NCBI GenBank assembly: GCA_902554885.1
Contig: CACDPV010000008.1
Coordinates: 1-49,342, forward strand
DNA length: 49,342 nt
Reading direction: 5' to 3'
Source: Paracoccaceae bacterium
GTDB lineage: Bacteria > Pseudomonadota > Alphaproteobacteria > Rhodobacterales > Rhodobacteraceae
Under the pieces are notes generated by a model. The model worked only from the letters and a program-made list of their open reading frames with translations. It ran no database searches and was not told the origin of the DNA. This document shows, in pieces, positions 34,998-42,967 of the stretch (within the stretch, counting starts at the first letter, position 1; each line of letters opens with the position of its first letter). The translations under genes were made by a program, and so were the position numbers.

Positions 34998-35054
34998 CCC
35001 CGGTGCACCACTTTCACCTAGTTTTCTAAATAAATTCAGTAATGCCAGTGGGTT
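34998..35054 (+). repeat. Right att-like repeat: diverged copy of the tRNA-Arg end
   Basis: CCCCGGTGC (34998-35006) repeats the last acceptor bases of tRNA-Arg(ACG), and the next 48 nt align without gaps to the sequence after the tRNA (42/57 identical overall). No full tRNA fold is present upstream, so it is not a tRNA gene. Likely attR of the island. Confidence 0.55.
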
Positions 35055-35104
35055 AGAAAATTTTTGGGAAAGCTTCGCCAGTAACCTTACAAAATTGTAA
35101 GAGG

Positions 35105-36049
35105 TCATCTATTCGCTTTTGAAATAGATGAAACAGCGACAGCTGCTATGACAATCAGTCCAACTAGGATTTCCCGAACATAGCTATCTACCCTCATCTG
35201 GGTCATTCCGTTGTCTAAAACCCCTAAAACAAGAACGCCAATTAAAGTAAAAATCACGCGTGGTTCACTTTGCTTACTCATAGTCATTCCCAAAAAAACA
35301 GCTGCTATTGCATCCAACATTAAACCTGCCCCCTGCGTTGGGTTCGCCGAAGCAACTCTCGAAGCGTACATTAATCCCGCGACTGCTGCACCCAGCCCAG
35401 TCAGGGCAAAAGCAAGCATTCTCAATTTAACAACCTTGATCCCTGCCAAATAGGATGCCTCACGATTGCCTCCAATCGCATATAATCTTCTACCAAAATT
35501 TGTTTGCTCCAAAATGTACCAACATACAAAAATAACAAAGCCGGCTGTTATTGTTAGCATTGGTATTTTTATTGACCCAACTTCAATTCCACCCCGAGAA
35601 AAATCAGAAAAACTCTTTGGAATATCTCTTCCAAAGATTGTTTTACCTCCTGAGAGTAGAAATGCAGCCCCTGAATACACTGTCAAAGTACCAAGAGTAG
35701 CGACAAATGGTAAAATTCCTACTACGGAAACCAAAATACCATTGAATAAACCTCCAACTAAACCCACTAGTAAAGCGGCGCCAATACCTGCCCATATAGA
35801 GTACTCGTTAACGAATAATGATGCTGCTACGATCCCTGAGAGTGATGCCATCGAGCCAACTGATAGATCAAAGTCGTTCATCACCATTACAATAGTCATA
35901 GTGGCTGCAACAACTGCCAGCATGGATAATTGTTGACTAATATTCAGCAAGTTTCGAGCTGTTAAAAAAGTATCAGGAAGTTGGAACGAAAAGAAAGCAA
36001 TTATCAATACAAAACCTATAAGTGTTCCTGATTGACGCAGTTTTTGCAT
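35105..36049 (-). CDS. Ribose/xylose-type ABC importer, permease (RbsC-like)
   Basis: 314 aa, very hydrophobic, with about eight to ten spans. Typical BPD_transp_2 motifs: VVAATMTIVMVMNDFDLSVGS, GLFNGILVSVVGILPFVATLGT, GRRLYAIGGNREASYLAGI and GLMLDAIAAVFLG. It transports a monosaccharide with the ATPase upstream. It begins 12 nt after that gene and ends the leftward operon. Confidence 0.9.
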   Translation of the reverse strand: MQKLRQSGTLIGFVLIIAFFSFQLPDTFLTARNLLNISQQLSMLAVVAATMTIVMVMNDFDLSVGSMASLSGIVAASLFVNEYSIWAGIGAALLVGLVGGLFNGILVSVVGILPFVATLGTLTVYSGAAFLLSGGKTIFGRDIPKSFSDFSRGGIEVGSIKIPMLTITAGFVIFVCWYILEQTNFGRRLYAIGGNREASYLAGIKVVKLRMLAFALTGLGAAVAGLMYASRVASANPTQGAGLMLDAIAAVFLGMTMSKQSEPRVIFTLIGVLVLGVLDNGMTQMRVDSYVREILVGLIVIAAVAVSSISKANR

Positions 36050-36061
36050 AGTACCTCTTTC

Positions 36062-37564
36062 TTATCTCAGGTCGGAAGAATATATGTTTGTAAGTAAGTC
36101 GCCACTGGTAAGGCTGCATTTTTCCAATAATCCAGTTTGGCGTCCGTCGCTAAGTATCAAAATTCGGTCACACATACCTAGTATTTCCGGAAGGTCGGAC
36201 GATGAAATAATTATAGAACAACCATTATCGCTTAACTCTCGGACAAGAGTATAAATCTCATATTTGGCACCTATATCAACGCCTCGAGTTGGCTCATCTA
36301 ATAGAAGCAATTCAGGTGCTCCTTTCAAAGCTCGAGCAAATAATACCTTTTGTTGATTTCCTCCTGAAAGTTCAAAAACCGGTTGATGCGATCCATTATA
36401 CTTAACTTTCACCTGTCCAGCGAGCATCTCAACATCTGACTGCTCAAGCTTTGGTTTAGCATGAAAACCGTATGATTTAAGGTGGGAAAGCACCACATTT
36501 TCTCTGACATTCATTTCCAAACATAAACCTTCACTCCGTCGTTCTCTAGGAATAAATGCAATACCTTTTGACCAAGCGTCATGTGGCGATTTGGCTAAAG
36601 AGTTTTCAAGAACAGTTGCATCTCCGGATAATGCTTTTCCAACACCTACTAAAAGTTTAAGCAAGCTACTTTGGCCAGAACCTGCTAAGCCTGTTACACC
36701 TAATATTTCTCCAGCCTTTAGATCAAAAGTAATACCTTTCAGGTAGTCTGTTTCAATATTTCTCAAAGAAATGGTCTTTTTTGACGACATGCTGGCAGTA
36801 CGCGGAGGGTAAGAGTCTTTAAGTTCTCTGCCGGTCATGAACTTTATGATTTCGGCTTTTTTTAAATTCTTTATTTCTGTTGATTTTACCAAAACTCCAT
36901 CTCGTAATATTGAAATATCATCACAAACTTTCATAATTTCGTCTATGCGATGTGAGACGTAAAGAAGTGCAGCTCCCTTTTCCTTAAGTTTGGTCATAGC
37001 ACTAAATAACATTTCAGATTCTTGGTCAGTTAATGCTGCTGTGGGCTCATCAAATACATATAAATACGGAGATGATTCTTCTTCTGCTACAAATGCTGAA
37101 GCAATCATTACCAACATTTTGTCTCCAGATGTTAAGACACCGGCCTGTGATTTGACGTTTATATGGGTGGCGCCTAGGAACTCTAGTGCGAGTTCTGCTT
37201 TGCGATATACTTTCGCCCAGTCAATTTGGATACCAAACAGCGTTGGTAAGTTTTTTGAGAGGAGGATGTTTTCTGCAATTGAAATTTCTGGTACGAGATT
37301 GAGTTCCTGATGAATAAACCGAAACCCGGCTGAAGTAGCATCAATCGTATTTGTGATCCTAATATGCTCTTTATCCCTGAATATCGACATACTGTCAGCA
37401 TTGATTACACCAGCAAGTAACTTTATGAGAGTTGACTTTCCTGCCCCATTCTCACCCATTAATGCATGCGTTCTGCCAGAAAGTACGGTTATCGAGACAT
37501 CATTGAGAGCTGGAACCCCATTAAAGGCCTTAGAAACATTATTTAATGTTAATTTGTGCATCAT
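36062..37564 (-). CDS. Ribose/xylose-type ABC importer, double ATPase (RbsA-like)
   Basis: 500 aa with two nucleotide-binding domains. Domain 1: GENGAGKST and VFDEPTAALTD, but its signature is the unusual LTSGDKMLVMIASAF. Domain 2: the degenerate P-loop GLAGSGQSS usual in this family, LSGGNQQKV and LLLDEPTRGVDIGAK. The start is ATG 37564 or 37561 (MMHKL); a longer TTG frame from 37582 has no Shine-Dalgarno. It follows the binding protein after a structured gap of about 90 nt. Confidence 0.9.
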   Translation of the reverse strand: MMHKLTLNNVSKAFNGVPALNDVSITVLSGRTHALMGENGAGKSTLIKLLAGVINADSMSIFRDKEHIRITNTIDATSAGFRFIHQELNLVPEISIAENILLSKNLPTLFGIQIDWAKVYRKAELALEFLGATHINVKSQAGVLTSGDKMLVMIASAFVAEEESSPYLYVFDEPTAALTDQESEMLFSAMTKLKEKGAALLYVSHRIDEIMKVCDDISILRDGVLVKSTEIKNLKKAEIIKFMTGRELKDSYPPRTASMSSKKTISLRNIETDYLKGITFDLKAGEILGVTGLAGSGQSSLLKLLVGVGKALSGDATVLENSLAKSPHDAWSKGIAFIPRERRSEGLCLEMNVRENVVLSHLKSYGFHAKPKLEQSDVEMLAGQVKVKYNGSHQPVFELSGGNQQKVLFARALKGAPELLLLDEPTRGVDIGAKYEIYTLVRELSDNGCSIIISSSDLPEILGMCDRILILSDGRQTGLLEKCSLTSGDLLTNIYSSDLR

Positions 37565-37572
37565 CGTAAAAT

Positions 37573-37625
37573 GATGTGGCAAAACTGAAAACGGAGCATG
37601 TAATGCCGCTTAGTTCTGCCACATC
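37573..37625 (-). other. Nested stem-loop between binding-protein and ATPase genes
   Basis: GATGTGGCA (37573-37581) and TGCCACATC (37617-37625) form a perfect 9-bp inverted repeat enclosing a smaller hairpin (GCAT/ATGC). In the leftward mRNA it lies between the rbsB-like stop and the rbsA-like start. Without a T-run it is more likely an mRNA stability or processing element than a terminator; its right arm on the mRNA is close to the ATPase start. Confidence 0.5.
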
Positions 37626-37652
37626 GTCTTTCAAATAAATAAGAGGTAAATA

Positions 37653-38561
37653 TTACTTCGCGTTATTGGCCGTTACCATTTTTGTTGGTACGTAAATTAC
37701 GCTTGCCCTCTGTTCTTTGTTAGCAAAAGTTCCGGCTACAACCTCCGCGGCGGCGGCACCCATTGCAGCAAAATCTTGGGCGATCGAGGCTTCAAAATTA
37801 CCACCCTGTGCTATCGCATCTCTGGCCTGAGGGTTTGCGTCTATCCCAGTGATTACAATTCCCTCATTTTCGCGACCAGCACCTTCAATTGCCTGAAGCG
37901 CTCCTAGAGCAGGTTGATCCCATGCAGCCCAAACCGCACCAATTGAACCTGGTTCTGGATTCGCTGCTAAAATAGCTTCCATTTTCGCCCTGCTATCGGC
38001 TATTCCTCCATCAGAAACATCAGGTGTCACCCGGTCTAGCACTTCAATATCTGGAAAGTTTCCAAAAACGGCATCTGCAATTACCCCTCTTATCTGAACT
38101 GGCGGGAAGGCATCGAAGACAAACATCACAACTTTACCGCTACCTTCAATCCTATTTGCTATGTAGACTGAGGTTTCTGCTGCCATTGCGTACCCGTTCG
38201 ATGTTACGTTAGCTACAAGTAGTGGATCGGCTCCAGCGTCTAGTCCTACTACTGGAATTCCAGCATCTTTTGCACTCTGAAGTCCTGCACTTACTTGGGC
38301 TGGATCCACGTTTATAACAATAGCATCAACATTTTGAGTTATTGAGTCTTCAATCCTGCTAATTGCTGCCGCGATATCACCTGCAGTGTCAATAACATTC
38401 ACATCCCACCCTTTGTCGGATGCTGCGGCTTCAAAACCTTCAATTGCAGCCTGGGTGCCTGGTTGTGCTAAGTAGGGCGTAATGACCGCTACTGTTTCAG
38501 CAAAGGCTGCAGAACTCGAAATTAGCAATGAAATGGCTACAGATTTAATTAATGTTTTCAT
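37653..38561 (-). CDS. Ribose/xylose-type ABC importer, periplasmic binding protein (RbsB-like)
   Basis: 302 aa from ATG 38561; GGGAGGA lies 6-12 nt upstream and the first 20 residues (TLIKSVAISLLISSSAAFA) are a signal peptide. A longer frame from 38666 lacks both. Peripla_BP_4 fold: TQAAIEGFEAAASDKGW, DAIVINVDPAQVSAGL, IPVVGLDAG and GIDANPQARDAI. It binds a pentose/hexose or polyol; ligand unknown. It lies between the FGGY kinase and the ATPase. Confidence 0.9.
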   Translation of the reverse strand: MKTLIKSVAISLLISSSAAFAETVAVITPYLAQPGTQAAIEGFEAAASDKGWDVNVIDTAGDIAAAISRIEDSITQNVDAIVINVDPAQVSAGLQSAKDAGIPVVGLDAGADPLLVANVTSNGYAMAAETSVYIANRIEGSGKVVMFVFDAFPPVQIRGVIADAVFGNFPDIEVLDRVTPDVSDGGIADSRAKMEAILAANPEPGSIGAVWAAWDQPALGALQAIEGAGRENEGIVITGIDANPQARDAIAQGGNFEASIAQDFAAMGAAAAEVVAGTFANKEQRASVIYVPTKMVTANNAK

Positions 38562-38655
38562 ATGTTTTCCTCCCAATACATATTTTTCGGCAAAAGTCTT
38601 TTTGATGATAACGCCGAGCAAGAAATAATAATAAGCCATCATTGTAAGATTATAG

Positions 38656-40110
38656 TCAAGTCTCAAGAGAATTGAGTCTTCGGCCTATTTCTGCTGTTTG
38701 ACTAATAGCATCTGAGTAAATCTCAAATATTTTTAAGAGCTGTTCAGTATGCCTTGGATCAGGATCGCATTGTTCATCAAATTGTACCAATTGCTCACTT
38801 GCTTTTTCCAGGTTTGGAAATATTCCAACACCTTTAGCAGCTATTGTAACGGCACCCATTACACCTGGTTCAGTAGATTTTATAATTTTTAAGGGTAGGC
38901 CTAAAACATTGGATCTTATCTGGTTCCATTCATTCGATCTAAAACCGCCACCACCGCAATATACTACACCAGAATTTACAGCAGATGATTTTTTAGTGAC
39001 TTCAAATGCTTGTTTTGCGGCAAATGCTACGCCTTCGTAAACTGCTCTAGCAAAATCAACTCGCTCTGTTTGCCTACTCACTCCCAGAAATGCTCCTCGC
39101 AGTGTTGGATCCCAATGAGGCGAGCGCTCTCCACTAAGTTGCGGTAAAAAGAGTGGGGTGGCGTTACTTCTTTGTTTCCTGGAAACCATTTCTGCAATTT
39201 GGTCCATTTCCAGATCAAAAACACTTGAAAACCATAATTTGGCATCTCCACCATGTTGGGTAGGGGCAGCGTGTAACCTGATTGCCTCAACTTCTGGAAA
39301 GACAATTGCACCTGGTGTTGGTATTATTTTTGATGATGAAATACCTATGATTTCGCTGGTGCCGCTTAAATAGACTGACGAATTCAGCTCTGCTCCTCCG
39401 GCTCCAAGTATGCCCGACCAGGCATCCATCGTACCAGAAATTACAGGAGTACCTAAAAAGGGGCCATAAGAGACATATCCTGCTATATCAGAGACTCCAA
39501 TAATAGGTGCCATGAGCTGTCTTGCACCGGGAACCAAATCAAAAAGCTCAGATATGTAATTAAATTTATTGTCAACGAGACCTATGTTCGACAAAGGATC
39601 TGTTGATGGTGTGCCTGTTAGTTTAAGAATGCAATAATCTTTTGGTAGCATGACTTTTCTAGTTTTCTGCCATATTTTACCATGCATCTTCTTCATCCAT
39701 GACATCCTACTAAGAGCATGACTGGCGTCTATTGGCATGGGAGATCCCCACCACTTAATCTTTTTTTCATCAGAAACCTGGCTGTTAAGATCTTGAGCCT
39801 CATTTTTTGCTCTAGTATCTTGCCAGGTTATTGCAGGAAATAATGGACGGTCATCTGCACCAAGAAAAACATGGGTATTAACTTGACTGCAAATACCAAT
39901 TCCAACGACTTTGTGGTCAATGAAAGAGTTAAGTGCCTTGTTTAATAAATTCATCCAGTCTTCAGGATTTTGTTCAACTAAATTGGTTTCCGCTCTACTC
40001 GACGGGTAGGATTCAGAAAATCGCGCGTGGATTGCACCATTCGTATCGATTACCGCCGCTTTTACAGAGGTTGTCCCAATATCTACGCCAATTAGTTTTT
40101 GAGCAAACAT
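38656..40110 (-). CDS. FGGY-family carbohydrate kinase (xylulokinase-like)
   Basis: 484 aa. It phosphorylates a sugar, ketose or polyol. Motifs: GVDIGTTSVKAAVID (phosphate 1), WQDTRA, GTMDAWSGILGAGG (substrate/catalytic Asp region) and the C-terminal YCGGGGFRSNEWNQI with adenosine site. It is first in the leftward operon, so the imported sugar is probably phosphorylated directly after entry. Xylulose, ribulose or another ketose cannot be distinguished. No strong Shine-Dalgarno is visible before ATG 40110, which could mean a leaderless or weakly translated start. Confidence 0.85.
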   Translation of the reverse strand: MFAQKLIGVDIGTTSVKAAVIDTNGAIHARFSESYPSSRAETNLVEQNPEDWMNLLNKALNSFIDHKVVGIGICSQVNTHVFLGADDRPLFPAITWQDTRAKNEAQDLNSQVSDEKKIKWWGSPMPIDASHALSRMSWMKKMHGKIWQKTRKVMLPKDYCILKLTGTPSTDPLSNIGLVDNKFNYISELFDLVPGARQLMAPIIGVSDIAGYVSYGPFLGTPVISGTMDAWSGILGAGGAELNSSVYLSGTSEIIGISSSKIIPTPGAIVFPEVEAIRLHAAPTQHGGDAKLWFSSVFDLEMDQIAEMVSRKQRSNATPLFLPQLSGERSPHWDPTLRGAFLGVSRQTERVDFARAVYEGVAFAAKQAFEVTKKSSAVNSGVVYCGGGGFRSNEWNQIRSNVLGLPLKIIKSTEPGVMGAVTIAAKGVGIFPNLEKASEQLVQFDEQCDPDPRHTEQLLKIFEIYSDAISQTAEIGRRLNSLET

Positions 40111-40380
40111 AGGTTATTAACATCCCAAGTTTAACAGTAAAATTTTGTTATATGCGGCCTACTCTAAATTATGGTTTCAGTTTTTCACAGAAGAAAAGAT
40201 TTATAATAATTATTTAGTTTTTGACTAAGGATCGCTTCTCGGGCTGATGTATTTATTCCAGATCGCAAACCTTCGATCGATATTGCGTATAAACCTAAAA
40301 CATATCAAATTTGAGCTTCACAAAATATCCAAGCCACAACACTGCACATGTTGATGCTCATTGCCTTTTAAATTGGTAAT
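40111..40380. other. Intergenic region between the kinase operon and the potA-like gene
   Basis: 270 nt with no convincing gene. It should hold the leftward promoter of the kinase/rbs operon and the 3' end of the potA-like transcript. CGCAA 40264-40268 and TTGCG 40283-40287 flank the palindrome TCGATCGA (40273-40280), off-centre by 1 nt, and could be a regulator site. CAACA 40337-40341 / TGTTG 40349-40353 is a weak hairpin just after the potA-like stop. No regulator gene for the rbs-type operon is in the window. Confidence 0.3.
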
Positions 40381-41376
40381 TTAGTTTCTGAGTTCATGGA
40401 GATCATTTTCATCCCACTCACAATGTACGGCTTGCTCTATCTCAAGCTTGTGCTTATGAAATTCTTGATCCAGCAATCTAGCTCTTAAAGTTAAATCGTC
40501 ACTGCCAACTATGGTGACGCTTATACTACTCCCCAAAAATTCAATATCTTTTATTTTAAAAGAAGTATCTTTGTTTTTGAGTTTATTTGGGGTGCCAATA
40601 AGTTTTAATTTGTCTGCCCTCAAAGAATAAGTACTCTCACCTAATTTCATTATATTATGTCCTCCTACGAAATCAGCAACGAAGACATTGGTAGGTTTGT
40701 TGAATAACTCTATGGGATTGGCGAATTGTTCAATTCGGCCTTCGTTCATAACGACGCCAATTGTGGCAAGGGCCAATGCTTCTTCCTGCGAGTGTGTTAC
40801 ATGAATAAAAGTAATACCCAGTTCTCGTTGCATCTGCTTCAATTCTACGCGCATGTCGATCCGTAGGGCTGGATCTAGAGCCGACAATGGCTCATCTAAC
40901 AAAAGAATTTTAGGTTTTGTAATCAAAGCTCTTGCGAGGGCCACTCTTTGTTTTTGACCGCCAGACAATTGGTCAGGAAGTCGGTTGCTGAATTCCTGCA
41001 TTCTGACCATATCGATAAATTTATTTGCTCTTTCGTATCGTTCTGCTTTAGGCATGCCTTTAATTTTCAGAGCAAACGCCACATTATCCAAGACTGATAA
41101 ATGAGGAAATAGGGCATAGCTTTGAAACATCATAGACGTTCCACGATTAGCAGGAGTGAGCCCGTTAAGTCTTTTGTTTCCCAACAAAATATCACCATCA
41201 GAAATTTCCTCATGACCAGCAATCATGCGAAGCAGTGAGGTTTTACCACAACCAGATGGACCAAGTAGGCAACAATACTCACCCGATTTTATTTTAAGAT
41301 TTAAACCTTTTATTGCTTCAGTCTTTCCATAAAACTTTTTAAGGCCCACTAACTCTAGATTTTGTTCAATGCTCAT
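40381..41376 (-). CDS. Spermidine/putrescine-type ABC importer, ATPase (PotA-like)
   Basis: 331 aa. Walker A GPSGCGKTS, Q-loop MMFQSYALFPHL, signature LSGGQKQR, Walker B ILLLDEPLSALD and H-loop HVTHSQEEALAL are all intact, followed by a TOBE-type C-terminal regulatory region. PotA-type ATPases power import of polyamines and related small amines. It is transcribed away from the binding-protein gene, with a shared 245-nt control region (41377-41621). Confidence 0.88.
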   Translation of the reverse strand: MSIEQNLELVGLKKFYGKTEAIKGLNLKIKSGEYCCLLGPSGCGKTSLLRMIAGHEEISDGDILLGNKRLNGLTPANRGTSMMFQSYALFPHLSVLDNVAFALKIKGMPKAERYERANKFIDMVRMQEFSNRLPDQLSGGQKQRVALARALITKPKILLLDEPLSALDPALRIDMRVELKQMQRELGITFIHVTHSQEEALALATIGVVMNEGRIEQFANPIELFNKPTNVFVADFVGGHNIMKLGESTYSLRADKLKLIGTPNKLKNKDTSFKIKDIEFLGSSISVTIVGSDDLTLRARLLDQEFHKHKLEIEQAVHCEWDENDLHELRN

Positions 41377-41469
41377 TTATTGATATTTCCACTTCTAATC
41401 ACGCTGTAGTATTTAGACATACTTGTACCTTCAACCACACCTGAATAAAACTTTGATAATTGTTAAATT

Positions 41470-41490
41470 TTTGCACATAAATTATGCAAA
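41470..41490. promoter_or_regulatory. Imperfect palindrome between the divergent pot-type genes
   Basis: TTTGCACATAA and TTATGCAAA flank a central A: the inner CATAA/TTATG and outer TTTGCA/TGCAAA arms pair, offset by a 2-nt insertion in the left half. It is centred roughly in the 245-nt gap between the divergent ATPase and binding-protein genes, so an operator or CRP/GntR-type site is plausible. The rest of the gap is AT-rich with no recognisable gene. Confidence 0.4.
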
Positions 41491-41621
41491 CAAAAGATTT
41501 TGCTTAATTTTTATTCAATTTATACCTATTTCATGATCGTACTAGCCCTGTGAAATTGAGAATCCAATGTCAACTCGTCATCACCACGTCATTAACTAAT
41601 TTAAATCGAAAGGAAAAAGTA

Positions 41622-42887
41622 ATGGGTAACAAGTTTTCACGTAGAGATACATTAAAGTTTGGATTAGGTGCGACGCTTGGAGCTACTACAGCGCTTTATG
41701 CTCCAGCGGTCTTATCGTCAGATGCACCGGTTATTCGTTACCTTGGGACTGCGGTCAACATGGGTGATGAAATTGAGAAAAAACTATTTGAGGACACGGG
41801 TATTAAGGTTCAGTATATTTCGAAAACAACCGATGAGGTTACTAAAAGTGTTCTAACTCAGCCAAACAGTTTCGATATCGTCGACAGTGAATACTTTAGT
41901 CTCCCCAAACTTGTTCCATCAGGAAACATACTAGGTATGGATACGACGCGTATTAAAGAATGGGACAATGTTACATCTATCTTTACAAAAGGTATGACTC
42001 CTAGTGGAAAGAAAGTAGGTTTGCAGGGGACGGCCCCGTCTAAAGTAATGTACCTGACCGGCGCGACGTCCGGTAAGTTTGCAGATGAAGCAACCCAATA
42101 TGCAACGTTAATACCTACAGTTTATAATGCAGATACACTTGGGATCAGACCGGACCTTATAGACGCTCCAGTCACTTCTTGGGCTGATTTGATGCGCCCA
42201 GAATTTAAAGGGAAAGCAGCGACTTTAAATATTCCTTCAATTGGGATAATGGATGCTGCGATGGTAGTAGAGGCAATGGGCGAATACACTTATCCTGATA
42301 AAGGTAATATGACTAAGGCGGAAATTGATCTTACGATGAAGATCTTTACAGAAGCTAAAAAAGCGGGGCACTTTAGAGCATTTTGGTCAGACTTTAACGA
42401 AAGTGTAAACCTTATGGCATCTGGCGAAGTTGTGATCCAATCAATGTGGTCACCCGCAATTACGGCTGTTAAGGCTCAAGGAAAACCGTGCGTTTATCAG
42501 CCGTTAAAGGAAGGATATCGTGCTTGGGCAGCAGGATTTGCATTGCCAAAAACTACAAAAGGCAAACAGGCAGACGTTGTTTATGAATTCATTAACTGGT
42601 ACCTAAGTGGCTGGGTCGGCGCTTATCTTAACAGACAAGGTTATTACTCCGCCGTCTTATCAACGGCGAAAGAATATATGAGCGAAAATGAGTGGGGCTT
42701 TTGGATGGAAGGTAAACCAGCAGCAGAAGATATTCTCAGCCCAAGTGGTGCAAAACTTGGTTCTGTTGGAGAAGTTCGTGACGGTGGTTCATACGAAGAT
42801 CGTATGGGTGGTGTCGCATGCTGGAATGCTACGATGGACGAAAACAAATATATGGTTCGTAAGTGGAATGAAATGGTTGCAGCCTAA
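41622..42887 (+). CDS. Spermidine/putrescine-type ABC importer, Tat-exported binding protein (PotD-like)
   Basis: 421 aa from ATG 41622, chosen because AGGAAAAAG precedes it and the next residues form a twin-arginine signal (SRRDTLKFGLG, then hydrophobic and cleaved near the AVLSSDA region). A longer frame from 41550 lacks these. Family PotD/PotF features include FDIVDSEYFSLPKL, WADLMRPEFKGKAA and WYLSGWVGAYLNRQGYY. Tat export means the protein folds in the cytoplasm. The ligand is unknown; polyamine, or a compound handled by the downstream racemase-like enzyme. Confidence 0.87.
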   Translation: MGNKFSRRDTLKFGLGATLGATTALYAPAVLSSDAPVIRYLGTAVNMGDEIEKKLFEDTGIKVQYISKTTDEVTKSVLTQPNSFDIVDSEYFSLPKLVPSGNILGMDTTRIKEWDNVTSIFTKGMTPSGKKVGLQGTAPSKVMYLTGATSGKFADEATQYATLIPTVYNADTLGIRPDLIDAPVTSWADLMRPEFKGKAATLNIPSIGIMDAAMVVEAMGEYTYPDKGNMTKAEIDLTMKIFTEAKKAGHFRAFWSDFNESVNLMASGEVVIQSMWSPAITAVKAQGKPCVYQPLKEGYRAWAAGFALPKTTKGKQADVVYEFINWYLSGWVGAYLNRQGYYSAVLSTAKEYMSENEWGFWMEGKPAAEDILSPSGAKLGSVGEVRDGGSYEDRMGGVACWNATMDENKYMVRKWNEMVAA

Positions 42888-42909
42888 AACCATCCTGCTA
42901 TGAAAATAC

Positions 42910-42938
42910 GGGCTGATGTTTGAAAATAGCATCAGCCC
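42910..42938 (+). terminator. Strong hairpin after the binding-protein gene (no T-run)
   Basis: GGGCTGATG (42910-42918) pairs perfectly with CATCAGCCC (42930-42938) around an 11-nt AT-rich loop. No T-run follows. It is placed like the hairpins after the other importers' binding-protein genes and is likely an mRNA stabiliser or partial attenuator. Confidence 0.6.
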
Positions 42939-42967
42939 CTATGCTGTGGAACTTATTAGGCTAAATT

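Larger units (their letters stand above)
26101..35006. mobile_element. Putative degenerate genomic island at tRNA-Arg(ACG)
   Basis: The segment lies between the 3' end of tRNA-Arg(ACG) and a diverged copy of that end at 34998-35054. Tandem GGACC-type motifs sit just inside both ends (26157-26176, 34913-34932) in the same orientation, as arm-type integrase sites often do. Cargo: AcoR-like regulator, SDR dehydrogenase, five-gene sugar/polyol ABC importer. No integrase, transposase or phage gene remains, and base composition is not obviously different from the core, so the insertion would be old. The boundaries and mobile origin are inferred. Confidence 0.5.

Noticed and set aside
34980-35010. 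Second tRNA-Arg gene or pseudogene
   Set aside because: Only the last nine acceptor-arm bases match; no D, anticodon or T arm can be folded upstream. Better read as an att-like repeat.
35466-35936. 156-codon open frame opposite the RbsC-like permease
   Set aside because: It lies wholly antisense to a clear permease gene, is rich in Pro/Thr/Ile as expected of a shadow frame, and has no ribosome binding site.
37583-37652. Intrinsic terminator after the RbsB-like gene
   Set aside because: The inverted repeat is strong but has no T-run on the transcribed strand, and the operon continues.
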